This document shows, piece by piece, positions 18,026 to 26,763 of a stretch of 64,000 bases of DNA. The stretch covers positions 310,001 to 374,000 of the forward strand of contig NZ_AP017378.1 of NCBI RefSeq assembly GCF_003966735.1, read 5' to 3'. The notes beneath the pieces are model-generated. The model worked only from the letters and a program-made list of their open reading frames with translations. It searched no databases and was not told the origin of the DNA. Each line of letters begins with the position of its first letter. Position 1 is the first letter of the stretch. This stretch comes from Desulfovibrio ferrophilus. Its GTDB lineage: Bacteria; Desulfobacterota; Desulfovibrionia; Desulfovibrionales; Desulfovibrionaceae. A program made the translations under genes and the position numbers.

Positions 18026-18402
18026 GCATCAGCTCCCAGTATTTGAAAAAGGGCACTTTGTACAAAAAACGCGGCCAAGGCAAGCTTCATCTTCTGCTCG
18101 GGAAGGGAAGGCTTGAGTGAGCATCTGTGGCAAAATCTAAGGTGGACGTGGGCTTATGGTGACAAAATTGAAGGTGGGACAAAAATGTAGGTCAAATTGT
18201 CGGGTTTGGCCTTTGTTTTGCTCTATATGGTGCAATCTGATTGGCGAAATCCGGTGGGGATTTTCGATTGATCAGCAAAGCCAGTTGGTTAGATTCCATT
18301 TGCTGGAAAAGTGTATTTTTACAAGTTTACAATTTTGTATCTACAGCACCCAGCCTAATTAACTTATTTGTAATTGTTAGCGACTGCGACAGGAGGAGCC
18401 GC
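18026..18402. other. Divergent intergenic region between gpt and amtB
   Basis: 377 bases without a gene, AT-richer than its neighbours. It contains three imperfect copies of a GGTGACAAAATTG-like unit (18158-18172, 18173-18187, 18187-18200) immediately upstream of a sigma-54-like promoter pointing to amtB. The remainder up to the ribosome site at 18391 shows nothing I recognise. Confidence 0.5.
18206..18222 (+). promoter_or_regulatory. Candidate sigma-54 (-24/-12) promoter for amtB
   Basis: TTGGCCT-N5-TTGCT fits the -24/-12 consensus TGGCAC-N5-TTGC except at two bases, with exact GG-to-GC spacing. Transcription would start near 18233, leaving a leader of about 170 bases. Sigma-54 control of amtB-glnK is known in many proteobacteria. 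No NtrC consensus site was recognised. Confidence 0.45.
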
Positions 18403-19611
18403 ATGAATGCTGCCGATACCGCATTTATTTTGATCTGTGCCGCCCTGGTCATGTTCATGACCCCCGGGCTGGCTTTGTTCTACGCTGGAATGGCCCGTTC
18501 CAAGAACGTCTTGGGGACCGTGATGCACAGCTTCGTGTTGTTGGGGGTCGCCTCTCTGGTTTGGGTCCTCGTGGGATATTCATTGTCATTTGGCACTGAT
18601 ATCGGTGGTTTCATTGGCGGGTTCGACTACCTGTTCCTGAATGGTGTTGGCCCTGAGCCAGGCGGTCCAACCGAAAATCTGCCACATCTGCTGTTCATGA
18701 TTTTTCAGTGTATGTTCGCAGTCATTACCCCGGCCTTGATTACCGGAGCCTTTGCCGAACGAATCAAATTTGGTCCCTTTGTGGCCTTTTCTGTTTTGTG
18801 GTTGATCTTTGTCTACAGCCCCATGTGTCATTGGGTCTGGGGCGGTGGCTGGATGGGTGAAATGGGTGCCCTTGATTTCGCGGGTGGTGCCGTCGTGCAC
18901 ATGAGTTCCGGTGCAGCTGCCCTGGCAGCGGTGTTGGTTCTTGGCAAGCGTAAAGGGTACGGCACCGAGCCGTTCATTCCGCATAACCTGCCCATGACCC
19001 TGACCGGTGCAGGTATCCTGTGGTTCGGCTGGTTCGGCTTTAATGCCGGAAGCGCCTTGGCTGCCGATGGTGCGGCTGCCAACGCCTTTGTGACCACTCA
19101 TGTCGCTGCTGCCGCAGCCGTGGTGAGCTGGCTGCTGGTGGAAAAATGGCACCATGGCAATGCAACGACCCTTGGCGCTGCCTCAGGCGCGGTTGCTGGA
19201 CTTGTGGCGATTACCCCTGCCGCCGGATTCGTTACCCCTATGGGTGCGTTGGCTATTGGTCTTGGTGGCGGCGTTATTTGTTATGGTGGCGTATTTTTGA
19301 AGTCGGTCTTCAAGTATGACGACGCGCTGGACGTGGTAGGTATTCACGGTCTGGGTGGAACCTGGGGCGCATTGGCTACCGGCATCTTCGCGGTGGAGTC
19401 CGTGGGCGGAGTGAATGGCCTTCTGTACGGCAACCCCGGACAGTTGTGGATTCAGTTCGTGTCTGTCGTAGGTACCTGGGGGTACTGTTTTGTGGTGTCT
19501 TATATCCTGTTCAAGGTCGTTGACGCCGTGATGGGACTGCGTGTTGGTGTTGAGGATGAAATTGGCGGTTTGGACGTCAGCCAGCACAGTGAGACAGGCT
19601 ATCAGCTGTAA
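18403..19611 (+). CDS. amtB: Ammonium transporter AmtB
   Basis: About 402 residues with roughly eleven membrane spans. The pore's twin histidines are visible in MCHWVWGGGWMGEMG and in DVVGIHGLGGTWGALATG. It conducts ammonium/ammonia across the inner membrane as a trimer and is plugged by unmodified PII. ATG 18403 follows AGGAGGAG at 18391-18398; the frame extends upstream to 18241 but without family similarity. There is no clear separate signal peptide. The PII gene follows 57 bases downstream, the widespread amtB-glnK arrangement. Confidence 0.95.
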   Translation: MNAADTAFILICAALVMFMTPGLALFYAGMARSKNVLGTVMHSFVLLGVASLVWVLVGYSLSFGTDIGGFIGGFDYLFLNGVGPEPGGPTENLPHLLFMIFQCMFAVITPALITGAFAERIKFGPFVAFSVLWLIFVYSPMCHWVWGGGWMGEMGALDFAGGAVVHMSSGAAALAAVLVLGKRKGYGTEPFIPHNLPMTLTGAGILWFGWFGFNAGSALAADGAAANAFVTTHVAAAAAVVSWLLVEKWHHGNATTLGAASGAVAGLVAITPAAGFVTPMGALAIGLGGGVICYGGVFLKSVFKYDDALDVVGIHGLGGTWGALATGIFAVESVGGVNGLLYGNPGQLWIQFVSVVGTWGYCFVVSYILFKVVDAVMGLRVGVEDEIGGLDVSQHSETGYQL

Positions 19612-19629
19612 GTGGCGGCTTGTCATTGA

Positions 19630-20007
<378 letters not shown>

Positions 20008-20090
20008 CAGGTTGCCTTTGTTTTTTCGCAACTTGTGGGGACAAGAACGGCTTTTGGCTGCTGGTCTTGATATCCCAAAATTGCTACAAC

Positions 20091-20132
20091 CGGCCCCGCA
20101 CCCGTCAACTTTGGCAGGAGCGGGGCCGTTTT
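20091..20132 (+). terminator. Intrinsic terminator between PII and glnD
   Basis: CGGCCCCGC (20091-20099) pairs perfectly with GCGGGGCCG (20120-20128) around a 20-nt loop, followed by TTTTG. It partly separates amtB-PII from glnD; some read-through would still reach glnD. Confidence 0.65.
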
Positions 20133-20165
20133 GTTCAATGCGATGATTCAGCAAGAGGAGGCGTC

Positions 20166-22787
20166 ATGGAGAGGAAGCCATCAAAGGCAGCAAAGGTTCT
20201 GGCAAAAGGCCGTGATGAACTGGCCGCGAGAGCGGATACGTTGCCTGGCGACATCTTCTGTGCGGAATTGACGTCACTGGTGGATGTTTATTTTCAGTCC
20301 CGGCTTCGGGAAATCTGGCCCAAGATTGGCCCGCCTCCCGAAGAGTGTCCTTTTGCCGTGGTGGCCGTCGGTGGGTACGGGCGGCGTGAGCTCTGCCTGC
20401 GTTCGGACGTGGACATTCTGTTGGTCTACGAACGTCGTATTCCTCCCCAGGCATTGGATCTTGCCCAGTCATTGTTTTTCCCGTTGTGGGACATGGGCTG
20501 TGATCTGGGGCACGGGTTTCGCAGCATCAAGGAGAACCTCTCCCTGGCCCGTAAGGATTTTCAGGTCTTCGCCTCGTTGCTTGATGCCAGGTTTGTGGAT
20601 GGCAACCCTGAGGTCTTTGATGCCCTGCAAAAGGCTTTCACCGAGAAGGTGGCTGCAAAGAAAAAGAAGGCCTTCTGCAAGTGGCTGGTGGATGCGAATA
20701 AAGAGCGTCTGAACCGTTTTGGTGATGCCAGTACGCTGTTGGAGCCTGATCTGAAGCGGGGCATCGGAGGACTCAGGGATTATCACCAGATTCTCTGGCT
20801 TGGGCAGATGGACACGGGCACAAAGGGCATTCCGGAATTGTTGCGGTGTGGGGTGCTTACCGAGGCCCAGGCCCATGTGCTTGAAGATAATGCCCGGTTT
20901 TTGCTTGCCGTTCGGAACCAGTTGCATGCCGAGTCGGGACGTCGAAATGATCGGCTGCATATGATTCATCAGGAAGCCATTGCCAAGGCGATGGGCTTTG
21001 AGGATGCAAATGGTTCCCTCGCGGTAGAGGGATTCATGGCACGGCTGCATCGCGAGATGGCGGCGATCAAGGTTTTGCACTCCTCGATGACTTCGAGGGT
21101 TACGCATGGAGCAAAAGGGAGTGGCAAGTCCAGGGAACTGGCTCCTGGTATTGTGGCGGTGGGTGGTAAATTGGTTTTTGCACTGCCTCGAGGCTATCCT
21201 GATGATCCCATGGTTCTTATGGAGATCTTTGTCTGCGCTGCTCGCGAGGGCCTGCCCTTGTCACTGGAAGCTCGGGGGTTTGTCACGGGACACCTGCATC
21301 TTGTGGGTGAACACCTTTCAGGCTCTCCGGAAGCGGCCCGACGTTTCGTGTCCATCCTGACTTCGGGTAAGGCGGCTCAGACGTTGGAACAGATGATGGA
21401 GAGCGGGTTCCTGGGGGCATTTGTCCCTGAGTTTGGTCGAGTGCAGGACGTGGTGCAGTTCGATACCTACCATATTCATCCCGTGGGTTGGCATACGGTG
21501 GAAGCCCTGCGCCGCCTTGAAGGACCCATCAGACAACCGGATAAAAAATTTGCGGACCTGCGTGATTCGTTTGACGACCTTTCGACGCTGCTGCTTGGTG
21601 CGTTTTTCCATGACGTGGGCAAAGGCCTGGGTGGTGGACATTCGGAAAAGGGTGAAGGCATCGCGCGAGCGGTTCTGAAGCGCTGGGATTGGCCTGAGGC
21701 TGCTGCACAGGAGATTGGATTCCTGGTGCGAGAGCATCTTGTGGCATTCGAAACTGCTACCCGACGTGACCTGGGAGATGAGTCCGTGGTTGCCGGGTGT
21801 GCCGGGCGAGTCGGGGATGAACGTCATCTGAATATGTTGATGCTGTTGACTTGGGCCGATGCCGGTGGAACCGGCCCCGGGGCCTGGACTAAGTGGTCGG
21901 CAAGCCTGCTCTGGGAATTGCACGGCAAGGTCGTGCGCATGCTGAGGCGTGGACGGCTCGCCACGGCAGATGCTGTGAGTAAATCGCGAAGGACTCTTGG
22001 GGCTTTGCGTGAGGCTGCCGTGGACACGGTCAATGAAGAGGCCGTCGAGAAATTTTTGGATCTGCTGCCTACACGCTACACACTATCCATGCCGGCAGAG
22101 GACATCCTGCGGCACGTGGACATGGTTCGCCGGTTGAAGAAGTCCGTGGAAGAAGCCAAGCGTACCCGGCCGGGCGGTAGAGGTGGCAGTGGCGTTGTCG
22201 TGGTCGAGACCAGAGATATTCCTGAAAGTGGCGCCTGGGAAGTGGCCGTGGCGGCGCAGGATGATCCACGTCTTTTCGCAACCATTGCCGGAGTGCTGGC
22301 CCTTCATGGCATCAATATTGTGTCCGCCGAGTGTTTCCTGTGGCGGGATAACACCGTGGTTGATGTGTTCGTGGTCTCTGATCCACCCGAACATTTACCG
22401 CGCGGGGTCTTTGAATCCCGTGTGGCATCGAGTGTCCGCAATGCCATGAATGGTCAATTGTCGCTGTCTTATCGGCTGACGGAGAAGCGTCGTTCTCCTC
22501 TTGCCCGTCAACCAATCAGCGCCGAGCCTGAGATCGTTTTGCATAATGAAGCCTCGGACTTCTACACCCTTATTGAGATCGCCGCCCCTGACCGGGTGGG
22601 GCTGCTGTATGATGTGGCCCGGGCAATGCTGAATCTGGGGTTGTCGATTCAATTGGCGAAAATTGCGACCTACGGCGATCAGGTTGCGGACGTGTTCTAC
22701 GTCCGCGAGGAGGGAGGGAAAGTCTCCAATGCGGAGCGAATCCGGGAGGTGCGTCATTCGTTGATGGCCTGTCTGGAGCGTTCTTGA
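20166..22787 (+). CDS. glnD: PII uridylyltransferase/uridylyl-removing enzyme GlnD
   Basis: About 873 residues, normal length. N-terminal nucleotidyltransferase domain with GGYGRREL (residues 69-76) and SDVD near 79-82, an HD domain for deuridylylation with FFHDVGKG (His482-Asp483), and two C-terminal ACT domains (about 690-780 and 800-870) that sense glutamine. It uridylylates PII at low glutamine and removes UMP at high glutamine. Directly downstream of its substrate gene. ATG 20166 follows AGGAGG at 20155-20160; the frame continues upstream through the terminator but is not family-like there. Confidence 0.95.
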   Translation: MERKPSKAAKVLAKGRDELAARADTLPGDIFCAELTSLVDVYFQSRLREIWPKIGPPPEECPFAVVAVGGYGRRELCLRSDVDILLVYERRIPPQALDLAQSLFFPLWDMGCDLGHGFRSIKENLSLARKDFQVFASLLDARFVDGNPEVFDALQKAFTEKVAAKKKKAFCKWLVDANKERLNRFGDASTLLEPDLKRGIGGLRDYHQILWLGQMDTGTKGIPELLRCGVLTEAQAHVLEDNARFLLAVRNQLHAESGRRNDRLHMIHQEAIAKAMGFEDANGSLAVEGFMARLHREMAAIKVLHSSMTSRVTHGAKGSGKSRELAPGIVAVGGKLVFALPRGYPDDPMVLMEIFVCAAREGLPLSLEARGFVTGHLHLVGEHLSGSPEAARRFVSILTSGKAAQTLEQMMESGFLGAFVPEFGRVQDVVQFDTYHIHPVGWHTVEALRRLEGPIRQPDKKFADLRDSFDDLSTLLLGAFFHDVGKGLGGGHSEKGEGIARAVLKRWDWPEAAAQEIGFLVREHLVAFETATRRDLGDESVVAGCAGRVGDERHLNMLMLLTWADAGGTGPGAWTKWSASLLWELHGKVVRMLRRGRLATADAVSKSRRTLGALREAAVDTVNEEAVEKFLDLLPTRYTLSMPAEDILRHVDMVRRLKKSVEEAKRTRPGGRGGSGVVVVETRDIPESGAWEVAVAAQDDPRLFATIAGVLALHGINIVSAECFLWRDNTVVDVFVVSDPPEHLPRGVFESRVASSVRNAMNGQLSLSYRLTEKRRSPLARQPISAEPEIVLHNEASDFYTLIEIAAPDRVGLLYDVARAMLNLGLSIQLAKIATYGDQVADVFYVREEGGKVSNAERIREVRHSLMACLERS

Positions 22788-22820
22788 GCAAAACCTCCTG
22801 TCCAAAAAATTGTGCTGTGA

Positions 22821-22867
22821 ACGCCCCTTGATGTTCGTCTATTGAGTCGGATTCCAAGGGGCGTTTG
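22821..22867 (+). terminator. Probable terminator after glnD
   Basis: ACGCCCCTTG (22821-22830) pairs perfectly with CAAGGGGCGT (22855-22864). The loop is 24 nt and the T tract is short (TTT then GCTTGTT), so moderate confidence. Confidence 0.5.
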
Positions 22868-22944
22868 CTTGTTGCTGCCGATCAGCTTTCATGAACGGGG
22901 CGGCATGACTGTCGATTTCTTTCATCCGTCGAATAATCATAACA

Positions 22945-22991
22945 CTCCTGTAATGAATCGTCTGTAGAACAGCCCAAACTCATTACAGGAG
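22945..22991 (+). promoter_or_regulatory. Perfect 12-bp inverted repeat overlapping the ribosome site of the DksA-like gene
   Basis: CTCCTGTAATGA (22945-22956) is the exact reverse complement of TCATTACAGGAG (22980-22991). The right arm contains the first half of AGGAGGAG, the ribosome-binding site (22987-22994) for the GTG start at 23001. If transcribed, the hairpin would hide the ribosome site. It could instead be a DNA operator. Confidence 0.7.
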
Positions 22992-23000
22992 GAGACAGCT

Positions 23001-23330
23001 GTGACTGCGGATGACAAACTCGAAATACGTGAGTCCCTGCGGGAAAGACTTCGGTTTCTTGAATCCAGAAACCTGTCCATTGATGCTTCAAACTGCCCTG
23101 ACGAAAATGAATACGCCTCTTTGGTCAGCGAAATGCATTTCAATGTCGTGATGAGAGAACGCGAGAGCCGCCAGTTGGTGGAAGTTCGTGAGGCCTTGGA
23201 CAGACTCTGCGATCCCGATTTTGGGTATTGCGAGGAGTGTGGGGAGTCTATCGGTTTGGCTCGCCTCAAGGCCAATCCCCAGGCGCTCTTTTGCATCATC
23301 TGTCAGGAACAGACCGAACAGGCCGCGTAA
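23001..23330 (+). CDS. DksA/TraR-family zinc-finger regulator
   Basis: A 109-residue protein: an acidic, helical N-terminal coiled coil with many Arg/Glu residues, then a C4 zinc finger CEECGESIGLARLKANPQAL..CIIC (Cys77, 80, 98, 101) typical of DksA/TraR proteins, which bind the RNA polymerase secondary channel and tune transcription, often with ppGpp. It is shorter than E. coli DksA (151) and longer than TraR (73). The coiled-coil tip Asp-x-x-Asp of DksA is not obvious. The start is GTG, seven bases after AGGAGGAG, and the ribosome site lies in an inverted repeat. Confidence 0.85.
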   Translation: MTADDKLEIRESLRERLRFLESRNLSIDASNCPDENEYASLVSEMHFNVVMRERESRQLVEVREALDRLCDPDFGYCEECGESIGLARLKANPQALFCIICQEQTEQAA

Positions 23331-23343
23331 TCGCGGCTTTTTT
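23322..23343 (+). terminator. Intrinsic terminator of the DksA-like gene
   Basis: GCCGCG/CGCGGC stem (23322-23327 with 23332-23337), loop TAAT that contains the stop codon, and six Ts. The terminator overlaps the last codons of the gene. Confidence 0.8.
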
Positions 23344-23493
23344 GTGGGGGGGATTTGTTCGATGTGACCAGATGTTGAGTCCGTTCCTGCCTCTGGTGTC
23401 TGGTTGCGGATGGAATGAGGCCAGTGATCTGAGGCGGGTTGTTTCCCGGTGTGGGTTTGTGGCGTTGCAGGGGGGATCGAAGTGAGTTCCTGG

Positions 23494-26400
23494 CTAGGTG
23501 TCACTGGGCCATTTGGGAGCCTTGAGCAGTGTCAGAAATTCGTCTTCGGGCAGAGCTGGGGAATAGAGAAACCCCTGCGCCAGAGCACAGTTCAGGTTCT
23601 GAAGGATTTGTTCGTGGGCATGGGTTTCCACGCCTTCGGCAACGACATGCAAATGCAGAGATTCCGCCATGGCGATGATGGTCGAGGTAATGGCTGCGTG
23701 CCCGGGGTCATGCTCCATGGTGGCGATGAAGGACCGGTCGATCTTCAGCGTGTCCAGCGGGAAGCTGGTCAGGTAGGACAACGACGAGTAGCCGGTCCCG
23801 AAGTCATCAATGGCCAGGCTCACGCCCAGCTTCTTCAGCTTGAGGAATGACTGTCTGACCCGGTCCATATCGCTGACCAGCAGGGCCTCCGTGATTTCCA
23901 GTTCCAGAAATTGAGGGGCCAGACCGGTTTGCTCCAGTATTTCCGCCACAACCTCGGGCATCTCTTTTTCCAGAAACTGCCTGGGTGAGACGTTGACGGC
24001 CATGCGCAGTTCGGGATGCCCTGCTTCATGTATTCTGCGTGTGGCGAGGCAGGCTTCGCGCAGGACCCACTCGCCCACCGTGTGGACGAGGTCGGTTTCT
24101 TCCACCAGAGGGATGAATCGGCCCGGTGCGACAAGGCCCCACTGGGGGTGGTTCCAGCGGATCAAGGCTTCGGCACCGGCCGTGCGGCGGGTCTTGAGGT
24201 CGACTTTGGGCTGGTAGTACAGCACAAATTGGTTCTCTGCCGCGGCGCGTCGCAGCGCAGTTCCCACCTTCATTCGTTCCGAAGCTCGTTCCGTCATGTC
24301 TGAAGAAAAGAACTCATAACTGCCGGTTCCTCGTTGAGTGGCGTGGTGCAGGGCGTTTTCGGCATTCTTCAGGAGTTCTTCGCTATTCTCCGCGTCGTCG
24401 GGGTAGACGCTGACACCTATGGAACAGGTCAGTACTGCCTCCCCTGCAGCTAGTGCGAAGGGACGTGAGAGGATCTCCTGGGTGGCCTGGATGACCGGAG
24501 CGATGTCCTCTGTGCTTGTGATTTCGGTCAGAATCAGGGCAAATTCATCACTCCCCAATCGGGCGGCGGTGAAAGCTTCATTCTTTGAATCACCGAGCCT
24601 GCGCGCGGCCTCCTGAAGCAGTTCATCACCACTGGTGATCCCCATGGATTCATTGACCGTTTTGAAATTATCCAGGTCCAGGATAAGGACGGCGACAATT
24701 GATTTGCTTTGCCGGGCGTGGCCGAGTTCCTGCTTCAGCAGGTTCAGTAGCAGGGCGCGGTTGGGCAAGCCGGTGAGCAGATCGTAGTTATTTAGACGGT
24801 AGATGCTTTCCGCACTCTGTTTTTCCGCTGTCAGATCGGAGATCGTGCCCACATAATTGATGACTTCTCCATGCTCATCCTTGACCGCAGTGATGCGGAG
24901 CCAGGCAGGGAATAATTCGCCATCCTTTTTGCGGTTCCAGACCTCACCGCTCCAAACGCCGTTTGAAGAAATACTTTTCCACATTCTCTCATAGAATTTT
25001 GAATCATGCCGACCGCTTTTCAGGGCCCGTGGAGTGTTCCCGAGCGTTTCCTCCCGCGTGTAGCCTGTGGTGTCTGTGAAAGCCTGGTTGCAGTCCAGAA
25101 TGATGCCCTTGGGATCGGTAATGATGACCGATTCGCGGCTTTGCTCAAAGACCTTGGCTGCCTGGCGCAAATGGATTTCCGAGCGTTTGCGCTCGGCAAT
25201 ATCCACCAGAGAGACGATGTAGCCCTTTTCAGGAATGGCGGGGTCAATGAAGCGGATGGACATTTGGACGACAACCTTGCTGCCATTGCTGTGCCGCATG
25301 TCGACATCCAGGACTACTTCGTTGCCACTGTCGCGGGCTTCGTCCACGGCCTGTCCCACCCGGGCGTAGTCTTCGTCCGAGTCGTAGAGCTCTTTCGTTG
25401 GCATATCCGGGAAATCGTCATGCGGGCGGCCGAACATGCGACTCATGGCATCGTTGACCCAGAGGAATGTCCGATGGCGGCACAGTGCCAATCCATAGGG
25501 TGAGACCGAAAGGATGCTGTCCATGATGCGCTTGCGCTCACTGGCCCTGCGCCGCAATTGGCTGTTGAAGGAGAACAGTGCCAAGGCTCCTAGGCTCAGA
25601 ACTGCCAGAGCGATGGTACCCCAGAGGGTTATTTTCTTGAGGTCCTCGGAGGAGTATTTCTTTTCAGGGGGCAGGAACCCATCCAAGCGGGCCCCGGGGG
25701 GCGCCATATCCAGCGATACATATGTATCAAGGATGTTTCTCCAGCGCTGCACGTTCATTGTGCCCAATTCCACGAGCCGTGGTTGAATCAGGCTACGCAG
25801 CACTTCGGCTTCATTGAATAGCTGGGCTCGGGTTTTGTCGGGAGTGTATTTGCTGATGATGAGGTCGACCATTTCGCCGGGGTGATCCATGGCATAACGC
25901 CAGCCCATGAGCGAGGCGTCCACAAAGCGTTTTGTCCGTTCCGGGTGGCTCTTGAATTCCTCCTGAGTTGTGATCAGGATGTCTCCATAGAAATCAATCC
26001 CGTAAGTAAGAGGCCGGAAAGCTACGGTGGGGATGCCCTTGTGTCCGAGGATGAAAGGTTCGTTGGAGAGGTAGGCTGCCATGGCTGCCACCTCACCCGT
26101 GATCAGTTTGCGTGCTGTCCAGTTATGGACTTCGACTGTGTAGTCGGTGTCGTCCAAACCTTCCGAACGAAGCATGGAAAGGATGTCTGCTGACAAGGGT
26201 GGCCCCAGCATGAGCCGTCTTCCCTTGAGATCGCTCAAGGTGATGATGTCGGAATCCGCACGGGCGATGAGTGCGAAAGGCGAATGCTGGTAGATGGCGG
26301 CAAGGGCCACGATGGGCGCGCCCGCAAGAAATTGGCGTAAGGCGTCGGAGGTATGGACTGCGTATTGTGCCGAGCCTTCCATAATGGAGTTGATGGTTTC

Positions 26401-26619
26401 TGTTCCCGGGCCCCCTTCGAGCAGAGTGACTTCCAGTCCGGCTTGGCGATAGAAGCCCTGCTCCATTGCCGCATAATATCCGGCAAATTGAAACTGATGT
26501 TTCCACTGGAGCTGCAGAGTGATCTGGTCCATCCCGTCATCGGCGAGACTCTGGGTGATGGGGCACATGAAACCAAAAAAAAGGGTCAGGGCAAATAATA
26601 CATTCCGCATCCTACTCAT
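23494..26619 (-). CDS. Periplasmic-binding/PAS/GSDEF/EAL sensor protein
   Basis: A 1041-residue membrane sensor. Signal peptide, then an NMT1/THI5-like solute-binding domain (about 30-300; LQLQWKHQFQFAGYYAAMEQG), one membrane span (about 332-352), two PAS domains (about 365-480, 490-605), a diguanylate cyclase-type domain (about 610-770) and an EAL domain (about 785-1025). The cyclase motif is GSDEF (689-693), not GGDEF. The EAL domain keeps the catalytic set: EALIRW, AVNVSPRQF, ELEITEALL, IDDFGTGYSSL, LKIDRSFI, VAEGVET, QGFLYSP. Probably a c-di-GMP phosphodiesterase controlled by a periplasmic ligand (inference). Monocistronic. The start has only a weak ribosome site, so 26610 is possible. 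Confidence 0.88.
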   Translation of the reverse strand: MSRMRNVLFALTLFFGFMCPITQSLADDGMDQITLQLQWKHQFQFAGYYAAMEQGFYRQAGLEVTLLEGGPGTETINSIMEGSAQYAVHTSDALRQFLAGAPIVALAAIYQHSPFALIARADSDIITLSDLKGRRLMLGPPLSADILSMLRSEGLDDTDYTVEVHNWTARKLITGEVAAMAAYLSNEPFILGHKGIPTVAFRPLTYGIDFYGDILITTQEEFKSHPERTKRFVDASLMGWRYAMDHPGEMVDLIISKYTPDKTRAQLFNEAEVLRSLIQPRLVELGTMNVQRWRNILDTYVSLDMAPPGARLDGFLPPEKKYSSEDLKKITLWGTIALAVLSLGALALFSFNSQLRRRASERKRIMDSILSVSPYGLALCRHRTFLWVNDAMSRMFGRPHDDFPDMPTKELYDSDEDYARVGQAVDEARDSGNEVVLDVDMRHSNGSKVVVQMSIRFIDPAIPEKGYIVSLVDIAERKRSEIHLRQAAKVFEQSRESVIITDPKGIILDCNQAFTDTTGYTREETLGNTPRALKSGRHDSKFYERMWKSISSNGVWSGEVWNRKKDGELFPAWLRITAVKDEHGEVINYVGTISDLTAEKQSAESIYRLNNYDLLTGLPNRALLLNLLKQELGHARQSKSIVAVLILDLDNFKTVNESMGITSGDELLQEAARRLGDSKNEAFTAARLGSDEFALILTEITSTEDIAPVIQATQEILSRPFALAAGEAVLTCSIGVSVYPDDAENSEELLKNAENALHHATQRGTGSYEFFSSDMTERASERMKVGTALRRAAAENQFVLYYQPKVDLKTRRTAGAEALIRWNHPQWGLVAPGRFIPLVEETDLVHTVGEWVLREACLATRRIHEAGHPELRMAVNVSPRQFLEKEMPEVVAEILEQTGLAPQFLELEITEALLVSDMDRVRQSFLKLKKLGVSLAIDDFGTGYSSLSYLTSFPLDTLKIDRSFIATMEHDPGHAAITSTIIAMAESLHLHVVAEGVETHAHEQILQNLNCALAQGFLYSPALPEDEFLTLLKAPKWPSDT

Positions 26620-26763
26620 TCTATTGAAGAGAAGGGGTAAAGCAAGGAAAAGTTGTGGGCGGATTGAGTGAGCAAACCTTGATTCGTGGACGGGATAGCC
26701 CTTGCGATTGCTGCCCGCATTGGGCTACCTGAATGAACAAGCTTAATAATCAAGGAGTGTTCC

